Source: Treponema_I sp045631425 (GTDB lineage Bacteria; Spirochaetota; Spirochaetia; Treponematales; Treponemataceae). Taken from it: DNA of 18,955 nt. The translations under genes were made by a program, and so were the position numbers. The stretch spans positions 1-18,955 of the forward strand of contig JAZQUR010000058.1 of the NCBI GenBank assembly GCA_045631425.1, in the 5' to 3' direction. The notes under the pieces are model-generated. The model was not told where the DNA came from. It did no database searches and saw only the letters and a program-made list of their open reading frames with translations. This document shows, in pieces, positions 1 to 8,808 of this stretch. Numbering within the stretch: the stretch's first letter is position 1; every line of letters begins with the position of its first letter.

Positions 1-27
1 TGTGTCCAATAAATGGGGTACACTTCA
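1..27. mobile_element. Putative IS3-family terminal inverted repeat (element lies left of the window)
   Basis: The first 27 bases read like the terminal repeat common in the IS150/IS3 group: an inner TGTCCAA-like block, a GGGG core and an outer GGGGTACACTTCA ending in CA. The reverse complement begins TGAAGTGTACCCC, close to the familiar TGAACTG-ACCCC pattern. By that model the outer tip is at base 27 and the body extends leftward out of view, so no transposase can be seen. The tip lies about 31 bases after the secA stop codon. Resemblance to the family is from memory of IS3-type ends. The second end and the target duplication cannot be checked here. Confidence 0.5.
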
Positions 28-58
28 TTTTTGATGAAAAGCTAGTCTTTTTTTTGTG

Positions 59-2821
59 TTATCTACCACAACATTGTTTGTATTTTTTACCGCTACCACA
101 AGGACAAGGATCGTTACGCCCAACTTTTGGCGCTGTTCGGACAACCTGCACATTATCACCTTGGCGGCGAGAAGCCATTGGACTTGCATTTGCACCAGCT
201 CGGGCTGCATTTCCGTCAAAAGCTTGCATTGCGTTGTGTTGAGCGTTCATTTCACGTGGACCACGAGCTGAGCGAACTACAGATTCTCCCGCTTGGATTT
301 TTACACGGAACACTTTTGAAACAATGTCCAAACGAATGCTATCCAACATATCATAATAAATATTGAAACCGTCAATTTTGTATTCTGTCAACGGATTTTT
401 CTGACTGTATGAACGTAGATAAACCGCATCACGTAAGCCTTCAAGAGCTTCCAAGTGGTCTAGCCATTTTTTATCAATATTTTGGATGTATTGATAACGA
501 ATGAACATATTCAGATTGTGTTTTCCAACCAAATTTTCTTTTGTAGAAATATCTTTTTCCAAAGTTTCGATGATTTTTGCTTTTATATCATCAGCAATTT
601 TTGGATTTTTTGCCAAATCTTCCATATTGAAAGACATTGCAAAAGTGTGTTTAAGATTTTCAACAAGATTATTGTATGCTTCAGTAGGATTTTTGCGAGA
701 TTCATCCAAATATTCTTGGAAAAAATCTTCAACTGCATCTTTTGCGTTGTTTAAAACACGTTCAGAAAGATTTTCATCACTTAAAATCGCATCTCTTTGC
801 TGATAAATTTCATTTCTCTGCTGATTTAGAACATCATCATAATCAAGAAGATGTTTACGAATTTCAAAGTTTCTTTCTTCGACCTTAGTTTGTGCTTTTT
901 CAATACCTTTATTTAACCATGGGTGATCGATAGCAACATCTTGTTCCATACCGATTCGTCCCATCATGGCTTTCATACGGTCGCCACCGAAAAGGCGCAT
1001 TAAATCATCATCAAGTGAGATAAAGAATTTTGAACGACCTGGATCACCTTGACGTCCAGAACGACCGCGAAGCTGGTTATCAATACGGCGGCTTTCATGG
1101 CGTTCAGAACCGATAACGTATAAACCGCCACAAGCTTTTACTTCTTCATAGTCTTTTTTCCAAAGCTCTTTTTCTTTTGCAAGAACCTCAGCGTAGTGTT
1201 CTGGTGTGGCGTTTGTTCCAGCTTTTTTTGTAGCTCTAAATTCTGGATTTCCGCCAAGCTTAATATCAGTACCACGACCTGCCATGTTTGTTGCAATAGT
1301 TACAGCGCCTTTGCTACCTGCTTCCGCAATAATCAGAGCTTCTCGAGCGTGATTTTTAGCATTCAAAACTTCGTGGCGAATACCTTTTTTTGTAAGGATG
1401 CTTGAAAGTAACTCTGATTTTTCGATAGAAACTGTCCCTACCAAAACTGGCTGACCTTTTGCGTGGGCTGCTTGGATTTCTTTAGCGATAGCTTCCCATT
1501 TCCCTCTTTCGTTTAGGTAAACTTCGTCGTTTTCATCGATACGAGCGACTGGTTTGTGGGTTGGCACAACTACAACATCTAAATCATAGATTTTGTTAAA
1601 TTCTACAGCTTCAGTTTCTGCAGTACCTGTCATTCCAGAAAGTTTTTCGTACATACGGAAAAAGTTTTGGAAAGTGATAGTTGCAAGAGTTCTGTTTTTC
1701 TTTGCAATTCTGATATGTTCTTTTGCTTCGATAGCTTGATGTAAACCGTCACCGTAACGTCTTCCGTCTAGGATACGACCTGTAAATTCGTCAACGATTT
1801 GAACAGCGCCATCTTTTACAACGTAATCAACGTCGATTTTGTAAAGTGTGTGGGCTCTTACAGCTTGGGTAAAATAGTGAATGTATTCAAAGTTTTCTTC
1901 ATCAAACAAACTTCCATTGTTGATGATATTGTGTTTTTTCAAAATGCTTTCGATTTTTAGCATACCTGCATCTGTAAAAGAAACACGTTTGCCTTTTTCA
2001 TCGATTTTATAGTCACCAATTACTTCTTGACCTTGAACTTCATCTGGATATTCGTCTGTTTCTGGGTCTTTTTGCACTTCATCAAGTTGACCAACATATT
2101 TATCAACTTCGTAGAATTTTGCTGTGTCGTCTTCACCTTGTCCAGAAATAATAAGAGGAGTTCTTGCTTCATCAATCAAGATAGAGTCGATTTCGTCAAC
2201 GATACAATATGCAAATCCTCTTTGAACTTTTTGGTCAAGAGAAACTTGCATATTATCTCTTAGATAGTCGAAACCAAGTTCGTTGTTTGTTCCATAAGTG
2301 ATGTCACATTTATATGCTAATTTACGAGCTTCGTTATCCATGTTTGCAACGATAATACCAACGCTTACACCAAGATATTCGTAAACAGGGCGCATCCAGT
2401 TTGCGTCACGTTCAGCAAGGTAATCGTTTACTGTAACAACGTGAACGCCTTTTCCTGTTAGAGCATTTAAGTAAGCTGCTGCAACTGTCATCAAGGTTTT
2501 ACCTTCACCAGTTTTCAATTCTGCAAGTCGTCCAGAGTGAAGAACCAAAGACCCCATAATCTGTGTGTCGTAAGGACGTTCTCCAAGCACACGTTTTGCG
2601 GCTTCACGAGCAAGTGCAAATGCTTTTGGTAAAATATCGTCTAATGTTTTACCATTTTGTAAATCTTGCTTAAAACTATTTGTAGCTTCCTTTACTTCTG
2701 TTTCTGAAAGAGAAGCTGCCCAACTTTCTTCTGCATTTACTTTTTCAACTATTGGCAAAAGATTTTTAATATCACGGTCATTTTTAGATCCGAAAAAAAA
2801 TGTCAAAATTGAATCAATCAT
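59..2821 (-). CDS. secA: Preprotein translocase ATPase SecA
   Basis: SecA is the peripheral motor ATPase that pushes unfolded preproteins through the SecYEG channel. The 920-residue product is of normal full length. Visible parts are the N-terminal motor domain with Walker A TGEGKT (about residues 104-109), the DEID Walker B motif (about 209-212) followed by the SILIDEARTPLIISG block, the second motor half with TNMAGRGTDIKLGG and QLRGRSGRQGD, the helical scaffold/wing region, and a C-terminal zinc-binding tail CPCGSGKKYKQCC (Cys906, 908, 917, 918) that in other bacteria binds SecB and phospholipid. There is no Shine-Dalgarno sequence before the ATG. The gene is divergent from the phosphoribosyltransferase gene, and no convincing intrinsic terminator follows it before the putative IS end. 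The many exported proteins in this window would be its clients. Identification is certain. Confidence 0.99.
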   Translation of the reverse strand: MIDSILTFFFGSKNDRDIKNLLPIVEKVNAEESWAASLSETEVKEATNSFKQDLQNGKTLDDILPKAFALAREAAKRVLGERPYDTQIMGSLVLHSGRLAELKTGEGKTLMTVAAAYLNALTGKGVHVVTVNDYLAERDANWMRPVYEYLGVSVGIIVANMDNEARKLAYKCDITYGTNNELGFDYLRDNMQVSLDQKVQRGFAYCIVDEIDSILIDEARTPLIISGQGEDDTAKFYEVDKYVGQLDEVQKDPETDEYPDEVQGQEVIGDYKIDEKGKRVSFTDAGMLKIESILKKHNIINNGSLFDEENFEYIHYFTQAVRAHTLYKIDVDYVVKDGAVQIVDEFTGRILDGRRYGDGLHQAIEAKEHIRIAKKNRTLATITFQNFFRMYEKLSGMTGTAETEAVEFNKIYDLDVVVVPTHKPVARIDENDEVYLNERGKWEAIAKEIQAAHAKGQPVLVGTVSIEKSELLSSILTKKGIRHEVLNAKNHAREALIIAEAGSKGAVTIATNMAGRGTDIKLGGNPEFRATKKAGTNATPEHYAEVLAKEKELWKKDYEEVKACGGLYVIGSERHESRRIDNQLRGRSGRQGDPGRSKFFISLDDDLMRLFGGDRMKAMMGRIGMEQDVAIDHPWLNKGIEKAQTKVEERNFEIRKHLLDYDDVLNQQRNEIYQQRDAILSDENLSERVLNNAKDAVEDFFQEYLDESRKNPTEAYNNLVENLKHTFAMSFNMEDLAKNPKIADDIKAKIIETLEKDISTKENLVGKHNLNMFIRYQYIQNIDKKWLDHLEALEGLRDAVYLRSYSQKNPLTEYKIDGFNIYYDMLDSIRLDIVSKVFRVKIQAGESVVRSARGPREMNAQHNAMQAFDGNAARAGANASPMASRRQGDNVQVVRTAPKVGRNDPCPCGSGKKYKQCCGR

Positions 2822-2827
2822 TGTTAT

Positions 2828-2856
2828 AATATAAGTATAAAAAATAATTTCGTCTA
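2828..2856 (-). promoter_or_regulatory. Candidate secA promoter
   Basis: On the minus strand TAGACG (2856-2851) and TATATT (2833-2828) are separated by 17 bases, matching sigma-70 boxes at 4/6 and 5/6. The predicted start would be at about 2821-2822, essentially on the ATG, so secA may be leaderless. The region is very AT-rich, so chance matches are a real possibility. Confidence 0.35.
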
Positions 2857-2890
2857 GTATAAAATAATATTATCCTAATAAATAACCATG

Positions 2891-2919
2891 TTCACTTTTT
2901 TTTGGTTTTGTGGTAAAAT
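2891..2919 (+). promoter_or_regulatory. Candidate promoter of the prt-rnhB gene set
   Basis: TTCACT (2891-2896) and TAAAAT (2914-2919) are 17 bases apart. Transcription would begin near 2926, just at the GAGG Shine-Dalgarno of the first gene. This argues against the upstream in-frame ATG at 2888, which would overlap the promoter. Confidence 0.4.
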
Positions 2920-2935
2920 TATTCTGAGGTTTTTT

Positions 2936-3547
2936 ATGAAAGAATTTTTACCATACGACGTCGTTAGAAATGATGCTTTGAAATTAGCACACAAAATCCT
3001 AAAAGACGGTTTTGTTCCAGACGTTATTTATTGCTCACTTCGCGGTGGCGCTTACATGGCAAATGTTATTAGTGAATATTTCAAAATCGCTAGAAAAGGC
3101 TGTCGTCCTGTTTTATATTCAGCAGTAGTTGCTCGTTCTTACACAGACATTAGAGCTCGTGACCGTGTTATGGTTGATGGTTGGACTTATTCACCAGAAC
3201 ATCTTCGTCCGGGAGATAAAATCCTTTTAATCGACGATATTTTTGATACTGGAAAAACAATTAACTATCTTGTAGAAGTACTTTTAGAAAAAGGTGTTCC
3301 AAGAAAAGATATTAAAGTTGTTGTTCACGATTACAAATATTTTACAAACAAAGAAGAACAACTTCCTATTCAACCAGACTACTATTGTAGAAAGTTTGAA
3401 ATCAACAGCCCAGAAGAAGACAGATGGATTCACTACATGAGCCACGAGTTAATCGGTCTTTCAATGGAAGAACTTGAAGAACATTATTTCAAACAAGATC
3501 CTGAGTTGAGAGAAGTTTTCGAGGATTTATACAAAAATAACAACTAA
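2936..3547 (+). CDS. PRPP-dependent phosphoribosyltransferase (type I fold)
   Basis: The product of 203 residues is a type I phosphoribosyltransferase, an enzyme class that moves phosphoribose between PRPP and a base. The PRPP loop IDDIFDTGKT (about residues 99-108) is intact. The PRPP-pyrophosphate segment CSLRGG (about 33-38) and the core hydrophobic strands also fit. The substrate base cannot be read from the motif. The closest general type is the hypoxanthine/xanthine-guanine group, so purine salvage is plausible but inferred. I chose the ATG at 2936 because GAGG lies six bases upstream. The in-frame ATG at 2888 adds 16 hydrophobic residues with no ribosome site. The gene is first in a rightward set, with 17 bases to the next ORF. 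Confidence 0.88.
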   Translation: MKEFLPYDVVRNDALKLAHKILKDGFVPDVIYCSLRGGAYMANVISEYFKIARKGCRPVLYSAVVARSYTDIRARDRVMVDGWTYSPEHLRPGDKILLIDDIFDTGKTINYLVEVLLEKGVPRKDIKVVVHDYKYFTNKEEQLPIQPDYYCRKFEINSPEEDRWIHYMSHELIGLSMEELEEHYFKQDPELREVFEDLYKNNN

Positions 3548-3564
3548 ATTTTATGGAGAATCTT

Positions 3565-5697
3565 ATGGCAAAACCAAAATTCGCTAAAAATCTTTTCATT
3601 TTGGGATTACTCTTAATTTCCGCTGTGGCTATGGCAGCAGTTCCTGTTACAAAGGTGATAAGTCCTGTTGCTGGAACTTGGGCAAATCCTCAAAGTTTGA
3701 TTGTAGATAGTGAACCTGGTACAGAGGTTTTTTATTCTCTAAATGGAGAAGATCCTCTCGTTTCTGGTTTTGCCTATGATGGTCCAGTTTTGTTAGAAGG
3801 CACTGGAGATTTTTCTTTAACAGTTGTTTCTGTTTCAAAAGAAGGGGCTTCAAGACCAAAAACAATTCAATATTCCGTTCAAAATTCCCAAAATCTTGAT
3901 TTTATCAACTTATCCGTAGATTCACCAATCGTTCCAATGTACAAAGATTCTGCTATCAAAATGCCAAATGACGTTTCTTGGTTTGTTGGAACTTCCACAT
4001 CATCCATTCCTGATGAAAAATTATTTCAAAAAGGCGGCGAAATCGCTTTATATTCAAATTGTGATATTGTTGAATATATTCCCCTAGTAATTAAAAAAGA
4101 TAATGCTTTTTATCGATATGTTTTGAAAATCGGATTTTCTGATTCTCTACGATATTCTGCACCAGTTCCTTCTGTAACTGGAATAGAATTTTTTGCTTGG
4201 AATTACATTCGTTTGTTAGATGGAGAAAAAGCAACTTATTCTATTGATGATGGAGAATGGAAAACAACAAATACTTTAATCGCTATTGATAGAACTAAAA
4301 ATCATACAATCAAGTGGCAACGTGCAGACCGCTCTGATTTTGTAAAGGTTTTCTTTATTCCTGCAAAACCAAATCTACTTGGTGTGCCAGAAAAAGGCTT
4401 TACAAATCAAAGTGTTAAGCTAAAACTTGATTCAAATGATTATCAGATTGGCTACAACTCTCCAGATGGCAATCTTTTGTTCACTCGTGAAATAAATGTT
4501 GATACAGTTTCCGGTGATTGCGCTAGTGTTTCTGTTGATTTTGACATTTATTTCCAAGGAATAAAGCAAGGTTCTATAAATCCAGCTTTTATCATTGACC
4601 GAAGAAATCCTGTTCTTCCTGAAATTGTTTCGTCTGCAACTGATAATTTTTCACGTTCAAGCATCGAGCTAAACTTTATCTCTGATGATGAAGTTTTCTA
4701 TTCAGTTTCTTCGCCAATTAAAAGTGAAACAGGTTTTGATTCATTTGATATTACTGATTCAGAGATGATTTCAGAAAAATCTAAGTTCCAAGAAGCTGAA
4801 AATAACAGAGTGATTTTAACAGCACCTAAATACGAAGCTGTTTGTTACACAGTTTACGCTTATGCAAAAGACATTTCTGGAAACTGTAGTGAAATCACAA
4901 CATATACAGCAATTATAGATTCAAAGAATTTCTACGTTGATTCAAGTGCTGATTCTTCTATAGCTCACTTGGGAACAAAATTTGACCCATATTCAACAAT
5001 CGAAGAAGCTATTGACTCAATAAAAAGCAATAATGTGACTTTATATTTGAAAGGAAACTTTAATCTTTCAAAGCCAGTTTCTATTTTGGCTGATTGTCAG
5101 ATTTTGGGAGAAGAAAAAACTCGATTAAGTTTTACATCAAATGCTCAGTTGCTTATCGAAAATGCAAATGTTTCTATTGAAAACTGTATTTTTGAAAAAC
5201 AAGTTCCACAAACTGGGGATGTTATCCAAAAAAATCTTTTCCAAGTTTATGATTCAACTTTTAAAGCAAAAAATTGTGAGTTTGTTTGTTATTTTGATTT
5301 TAGCGGAAATTGTATCACAGCAAAAAATTCTTCAGTTTCATTAGAAGATTCTGGTTTGTCAGTTTATGCATCATCTTATGCTTCTGCAATTAACGCTGAA
5401 AATTCATTGCTAAAAATCCAAAAGGGTAGAATAAACTCTTCTGCAAAAACTGCTGTTGCTATAAGTTCTGCAAATAATTCATGTATTATCGATGAATCTG
5501 AAATCAAAGTGATAGGAACTTATACACGAGCTTGTGAATTTTTATCTGTGGTTTGGGAAATTCAAAACTCAACTTTTGTTTCTCAAAACGCGATAAAACC
5601 ACAAAGTGCAATTTGGATGGACAGTTTTTCATCAAAAAATGTTGATTTTAAGAATAAAGTGCAAGGATTTACAACCTTGTATGTTCAATCGAACTAA
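3565..5697 (+). CDS. Exported protein with chitobiase-C-like domain and C-terminal beta-helix-like region
   Basis: The product has 710 residues and a clear signal peptide: basic MAKPKFAK, a hydrophobic core, then AVAMA as the likely cleavage site at about residue 24. Residues about 30-106 (SPVAGTWANPQSL, then EPGTEVFYSLNGEDP) resemble the CHB_HEX_C / chitobiase C-terminal-like Ig fold often found in secreted spirochaetal proteins. The middle looks like further beta-sandwich domains. From about residue 455, FYVDSSAD...GTKFDPYSTIEEAI matches the start of DUF1565/pectate-lyase-like right-handed beta helices, and the rest has regular short-strand spacing. No catalytic site is evident, so surface binding or structure is only a guess. 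The start at 3565 is preferred over 3553 because GGAG (3555-3558) sits six bases upstream. It is probably cotranscribed with its neighbours. Confidence 0.85.
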   Translation: MAKPKFAKNLFILGLLLISAVAMAAVPVTKVISPVAGTWANPQSLIVDSEPGTEVFYSLNGEDPLVSGFAYDGPVLLEGTGDFSLTVVSVSKEGASRPKTIQYSVQNSQNLDFINLSVDSPIVPMYKDSAIKMPNDVSWFVGTSTSSIPDEKLFQKGGEIALYSNCDIVEYIPLVIKKDNAFYRYVLKIGFSDSLRYSAPVPSVTGIEFFAWNYIRLLDGEKATYSIDDGEWKTTNTLIAIDRTKNHTIKWQRADRSDFVKVFFIPAKPNLLGVPEKGFTNQSVKLKLDSNDYQIGYNSPDGNLLFTREINVDTVSGDCASVSVDFDIYFQGIKQGSINPAFIIDRRNPVLPEIVSSATDNFSRSSIELNFISDDEVFYSVSSPIKSETGFDSFDITDSEMISEKSKFQEAENNRVILTAPKYEAVCYTVYAYAKDISGNCSEITTYTAIIDSKNFYVDSSADSSIAHLGTKFDPYSTIEEAIDSIKSNNVTLYLKGNFNLSKPVSILADCQILGEEKTRLSFTSNAQLLIENANVSIENCIFEKQVPQTGDVIQKNLFQVYDSTFKAKNCEFVCYFDFSGNCITAKNSSVSLEDSGLSVYASSYASAINAENSLLKIQKGRINSSAKTAVAISSANNSCIIDESEIKVIGTYTRACEFLSVVWEIQNSTFVSQNAIKPQSAIWMDSFSSKNVDFKNKVQGFTTLYVQSN

Positions 5698-5729
5698 TTT
5701 TGATATATTAAAAAGTAGGATGGAATTAT

Positions 5730-6671
5730 ATGAAAAAAATGTTTAGCGTATTTATGTTGATTTTTGCTTTGTTTGCCTTTCCATGTTTTTCTGAAACTAT
5801 GGTGATGGAAGCAAAATCAGTAAATGAAAAAATTGATTTTCAGCAACTTTTTGAAACATCTCTAGAAAATGGGGATTTTTTAGAATATGAAAATACCTTG
5901 CTTTCACTTTTGCAAGAAGAAAACCCAGAAAAAGATGTTTTTGCAGAAGCCATTTTCTATACATTTTTTTACAATGATTTTTCATCTGAAGAAGAAACAC
6001 CTGCTTCACAAATCGCAGAATTGGTAACAACTTTGTCTTCTGACAGCAAATATTTTTCTGTAATAAAATTTTTCAAGGAAAAAGCAAATTCTTCTCTTTT
6101 GAAAAAGTTTGATATTGGACAAGAAATCCTTGTGTTGCAAGAAGTTCCAAGTGATTCAACTAGCGTGATTTATCTTGAAAATCCTACTGCAGAAAGAAAA
6201 TCATTGTTGGCAGCAATTTCAGAAGTGGAAGCTATGAATAAGCGTTTTACTGAACAAGCACAGATTTCTGGAGAAGTTTTGCGATTTACAGACCAAGCTT
6301 TTATCAAAACTACTGAAAAACCAAATCTTGTGTTTGTAATGAAAAACGAACCTGATTACAATGTTTTATATCAGTCATATTTAGAAGCTGGAAAAAATAT
6401 TCAGGGAATTTCTTTTGGACAAACACCTGACGCTTATTATCACTTAGTTTCTGACTTAGAAAAACTTGATGCTATAGCTTTTGAAAACGGCTTGATTTTA
6501 TCAAACTTATTTTCTGATTTTACTAACTCAATTTTGAAGATTTACCATACATCACCTTACGTTTTGACAATGTTAAATTTTGACCAAATTGATTTTGTTG
6601 CAAGTGAAATTGATTTTGTGGTTAATTTCCCTGCATTCAACAAGAGAATTACAAATCTATTAAAAAAATAG
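5730..6671 (+). CDS. Exported protein of unknown function (313 aa)
   Basis: I do not recognise a family. The N-terminus, MKK followed by hydrophobic residues to about residue 18 and then FPCFSE, is a signal peptide. The Cys at about residue 20 could mark a lipoprotein, but the preceding AFP is a poor lipobox, so lipidation is doubtful. The mature part is acidic and largely helical in composition and ends in a Lys-rich tail. A GGA-rich stretch (AGGATGGA) precedes the ATG. The gene sits 32 bases after the beta-helix protein gene and 8 bases before the next gene, so it is very likely part of the same transcript and probably works in the periplasm or outer envelope with those proteins. Confidence 0.75.
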   Translation: MKKMFSVFMLIFALFAFPCFSETMVMEAKSVNEKIDFQQLFETSLENGDFLEYENTLLSLLQEENPEKDVFAEAIFYTFFYNDFSSEEETPASQIAELVTTLSSDSKYFSVIKFFKEKANSSLLKKFDIGQEILVLQEVPSDSTSVIYLENPTAERKSLLAAISEVEAMNKRFTEQAQISGEVLRFTDQAFIKTTEKPNLVFVMKNEPDYNVLYQSYLEAGKNIQGISFGQTPDAYYHLVSDLEKLDAIAFENGLILSNLFSDFTNSILKIYHTSPYVLTMLNFDQIDFVASEIDFVVNFPAFNKRITNLLKK

Positions 6672-6679
6672 GTGGCTTT

Positions 6680-7729
6680 ATGAAAAAAGGTTTTACAGTT
6701 TTTTTAGTTTTTTTCATAGTTTTGTTGGTTTTAGTTGGCACCTTAGCTCTTGCTTATTATAAAAATTCTTTCCCAGTTTTCACAGATTTAGTGAATTCTG
6801 TTTTGTTTCCAGAAAAACAGGTTGTAGAAGTTGAAGTTCTACCAGAACTTGTAGAAGAACCAAAAGATTTTTTGCCTACAATCGAAAATGTTGATATAAA
6901 AGTTTTTCCTTCAGCTCAAATCAAGAAAAATTTTATTTCAACAAATCTTGAAGATTATGAAATCCCAAATATTGATTTGAAAATTTCTGAGGATTTTTAC
7001 GGATTTTCATGTTTTGGTGATTTTAACTTTGAAAAATCTTTTGAATATCCAATTATTTCTGATTTCGGGATTTTTGGAAATGCTTTGGCTTTTGTAACTG
7101 CAGATTCAAAGTTTTGGCTTTTGGATTTGACTTCTGGTGAAATTATCCAATCAGTTGATTTAGGTTTTACTCCAAAGGCTTTAGACTCTGAAAATCAAAA
7201 AGTAAACTACTGTTTTTACCCAATTTTTGAAGTGATTTCAGAATCTGGTGAAAAATATTCAGTTGTACTTTGTGATGCTGAATCATATTCTCTAAATCCA
7301 GAAACTGTTGTCCAAAAATCTCTAAAAGAACTTTTCCTTCCTTCAAAAGATGCAACTGATTTTATGGTTTCTCGCTTGGAAAGTTGGGGTGTTTCTTCTG
7401 ATTTAGCAGAACTTCCAAAACTAGAGTTTTTTATCGGCGATGAAAAATACCTTTTCCCAAATGATGATATCCGCTTATTCTTCTATTCTCCAGAAGTTGC
7501 AGGAAAATATACTGTTGGCTTAATGAACCAAAACGGTGCTCTTGTTACCGACAACGCTGTTGTATCAGTTTTCAAAGAAGATGGAGTTTTGGTTGAAGTG
7601 AGTCTTGGCTACGTTGCAACTGAACCAAATGTTTCTGTTTATCTTGAAGAAGGTAACTATTACATTCTTGCTTACAGAATAAACAGTGAAGAGTCTACAT
7701 TAAAAGAAGTCTATCTAGGCGTAAAATAG
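6680..7729 (+). CDS. Signal-anchored periplasmic protein of unknown function (349 aa)
   Basis: The protein starts MKKGF followed by an uninterrupted hydrophobic helix (about residues 5-26) with no clear cleavage site, so it is probably tethered in the inner membrane with the rest in the periplasm. An acidic, Pro/Val/Glu-rich linker (about 45-70) follows. The body contains a single beta-propeller-like stretch, ALAFVTADSKFWLLDLTSG (about 134-152), and a C-terminal beta-rich region. I cannot assign a family. The ribosome site AGGTGG with four to five bases of spacing is the strongest in this gene set. It follows the previous stop by 8 bases and precedes rnhB by 7, so it is firmly within the operon. 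Confidence 0.75.
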   Translation: MKKGFTVFLVFFIVLLVLVGTLALAYYKNSFPVFTDLVNSVLFPEKQVVEVEVLPELVEEPKDFLPTIENVDIKVFPSAQIKKNFISTNLEDYEIPNIDLKISEDFYGFSCFGDFNFEKSFEYPIISDFGIFGNALAFVTADSKFWLLDLTSGEIIQSVDLGFTPKALDSENQKVNYCFYPIFEVISESGEKYSVVLCDAESYSLNPETVVQKSLKELFLPSKDATDFMVSRLESWGVSSDLAELPKLEFFIGDEKYLFPNDDIRLFFYSPEVAGKYTVGLMNQNGALVTDNAVVSVFKEDGVLVEVSLGYVATEPNVSVYLEEGNYYILAYRINSEESTLKEVYLGVK

Positions 7730-7736
7730 GTATTCT

Positions 7737-8315
7737 ATGGCGTTTTTATTCGGAATTGATGAAGCAGGTCGGGGACCACTTGCTGGCCCTGTTTACGCCG
7801 CTTGTTGCGTTTTACCAGATGATTTTCCCGTAGAAATTTTAAACGACTCAAAAGCTTTGTCCGAAAAAAAACGTGAAAAAATCGAGCCGATTATTCGGGA
7901 AAAAGCATTGGCTTATGGAATCGGTTTTGCAACTCATACTGAAATCGACGAAATTAACATTTTACAAGCTACACTTTTGGCTATGAAACGCGCTTTCCAG
8001 CAAATGCTCGAAATGCTAAAAAATCAATTTCCAAATTTAGATGAAACAGAAATTTCTGGAATTGTGGACGGAAAGTTTGTACCAAATATTGATTTTCCAT
8101 GCGTGGCAGAACCAAAATCCGATGCAAAATATCCTTGTGTTATGGCGGCCTCAATTTTGGCAAAAAATGAGCGAGATAGGGTAATGGTAGAATATGCCAA
8201 GTTGTATCCAGGTTATGATTATGAAAAACACAAAGGATATCCAACAAAGGCTCATAAAGAAAAATGCCACCAATTAGGACCTTCTCCTATTCAGCGGCAT
8301 TCATTCAAATATTAA
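7737..8315 (+). CDS. rnhB: Ribonuclease HII
   Basis: RNase HII cuts the RNA strand of RNA-DNA hybrids and starts removal of single ribonucleotides from DNA. The 192-residue product opens with the diagnostic GIDEAGRGPLAGPVYAA. The DEDD metal-binding set is visible as Asp8, Glu9, Asp111 (in IVDGK) and Asp129 (in PKSDAKYP), with the family block AASILAKNERDRVM and the late YPGYDYEKHKGYPTKAH motif. A modest AGG lies before the ATG. It is the last gene of the rightward set. Its stop is one base from the stop of the convergent pur gene, so no terminator fits between and the two transcripts probably overlap. Confidence 0.98.
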   Translation: MAFLFGIDEAGRGPLAGPVYAACCVLPDDFPVEILNDSKALSEKKREKIEPIIREKALAYGIGFATHTEIDEINILQATLLAMKRAFQQMLEMLKNQFPNLDETEISGIVDGKFVPNIDFPCVAEPKSDAKYPCVMAASILAKNERDRVMVEYAKLYPGYDYEKHKGYPTKAHKEKCHQLGPSPIQRHSFKY

Positions 8316-8316
8316 A

Positions 8317-8724
8317 TTAGATTTCTTCTTGGTTTGTACGTTTTGAAGCAACACGAACTACTTTACCAGTTCTTTTAATTCCGTCTGGTTTTCTTTCATT
8401 CTTTGTTTCTTTTGTATTTTTCTTTTTATAAACTTTTTTTCCAGCTGCAGAAGCTTTTGCTGCTTTTTTTTCAGCGGCTTTTTTGCTTCTTTCTTTTCTG
8501 TCTTTGTCTATAAAAGAAACTGAGTCATCAAGACCCTTGAAGAATTTTTGCATATCTTCAGCAAAAATACAAATAGCGTGTCTGTCGAAGTCTTCTCCGT
8601 TTCTACTTTTGCTTTCAACAATCTGTAAAAAAACATCGCCTGTACGATTTTCTTTTACATTAAAGAAATATGAACGATTGTCCAATGTAACTTGTGTTGT
8701 AAAAAGTTCTCCACGTACTCCCAT
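8317..8724 (-). CDS. PUR-domain nucleic-acid-binding protein (BpuR-like)
   Basis: Residues 1-75 form a single PUR repeat: MGVRGELF, then SYFFNVKENRTGDVFLQIVESK and RHAICIFAEDMQKF. This is the pattern of the spirochaetal PUR protein known in Borrelia as BpuR, which binds single- and double-stranded DNA and RNA and acts as a regulator. The remaining 60 residues are a low-complexity Lys/Arg-rich tail, likely disordered and nucleic-acid-binding. I chose the ATG at 8724 (135 residues) because AAGGA lies eight bases upstream (8733-8737) and BpuR begins the same way. A longer frame would need a TTG at 8748. It lies 84 bases downstream of the mutase gene on the same strand. Its RNA or DNA targets are unknown. 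Confidence 0.9.
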   Translation of the reverse strand: MGVRGELFTTQVTLDNRSYFFNVKENRTGDVFLQIVESKSRNGEDFDRHAICIFAEDMQKFFKGLDDSVSFIDKDRKERSKKAAEKKAAKASAAGKKVYKKKNTKETKNERKPDGIKRTGKVVRVASKRTNQEEI

Positions 8725-8808
8725 AAAATCCATCCTTAGTTTTGTCAAAGTTTATATGAAAAATCTAACATATTTTGCGGTTTAGTGCAATAGTAATGTT
8801 TTAAATTG

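Noticed and set aside
28..58. Possible secA terminator (AAAAG/CTTTT around CTAG)
   Set aside because: The stem is only five A/T-rich pairs with a four-base loop, far weaker than the other terminators in this window.
2888..2935. Upstream in-frame ATG extending the phosphoribosyltransferase by 16 residues
   Set aside because: It overlaps the likely promoter and has no ribosome site, whereas the ATG at 2936 has GAGG at proper spacing.
8725..8748. Eight-residue extension of the PUR protein from TTG
   Set aside because: The AAGGA ribosome site lies within this extension and correctly precedes the ATG at 8724.
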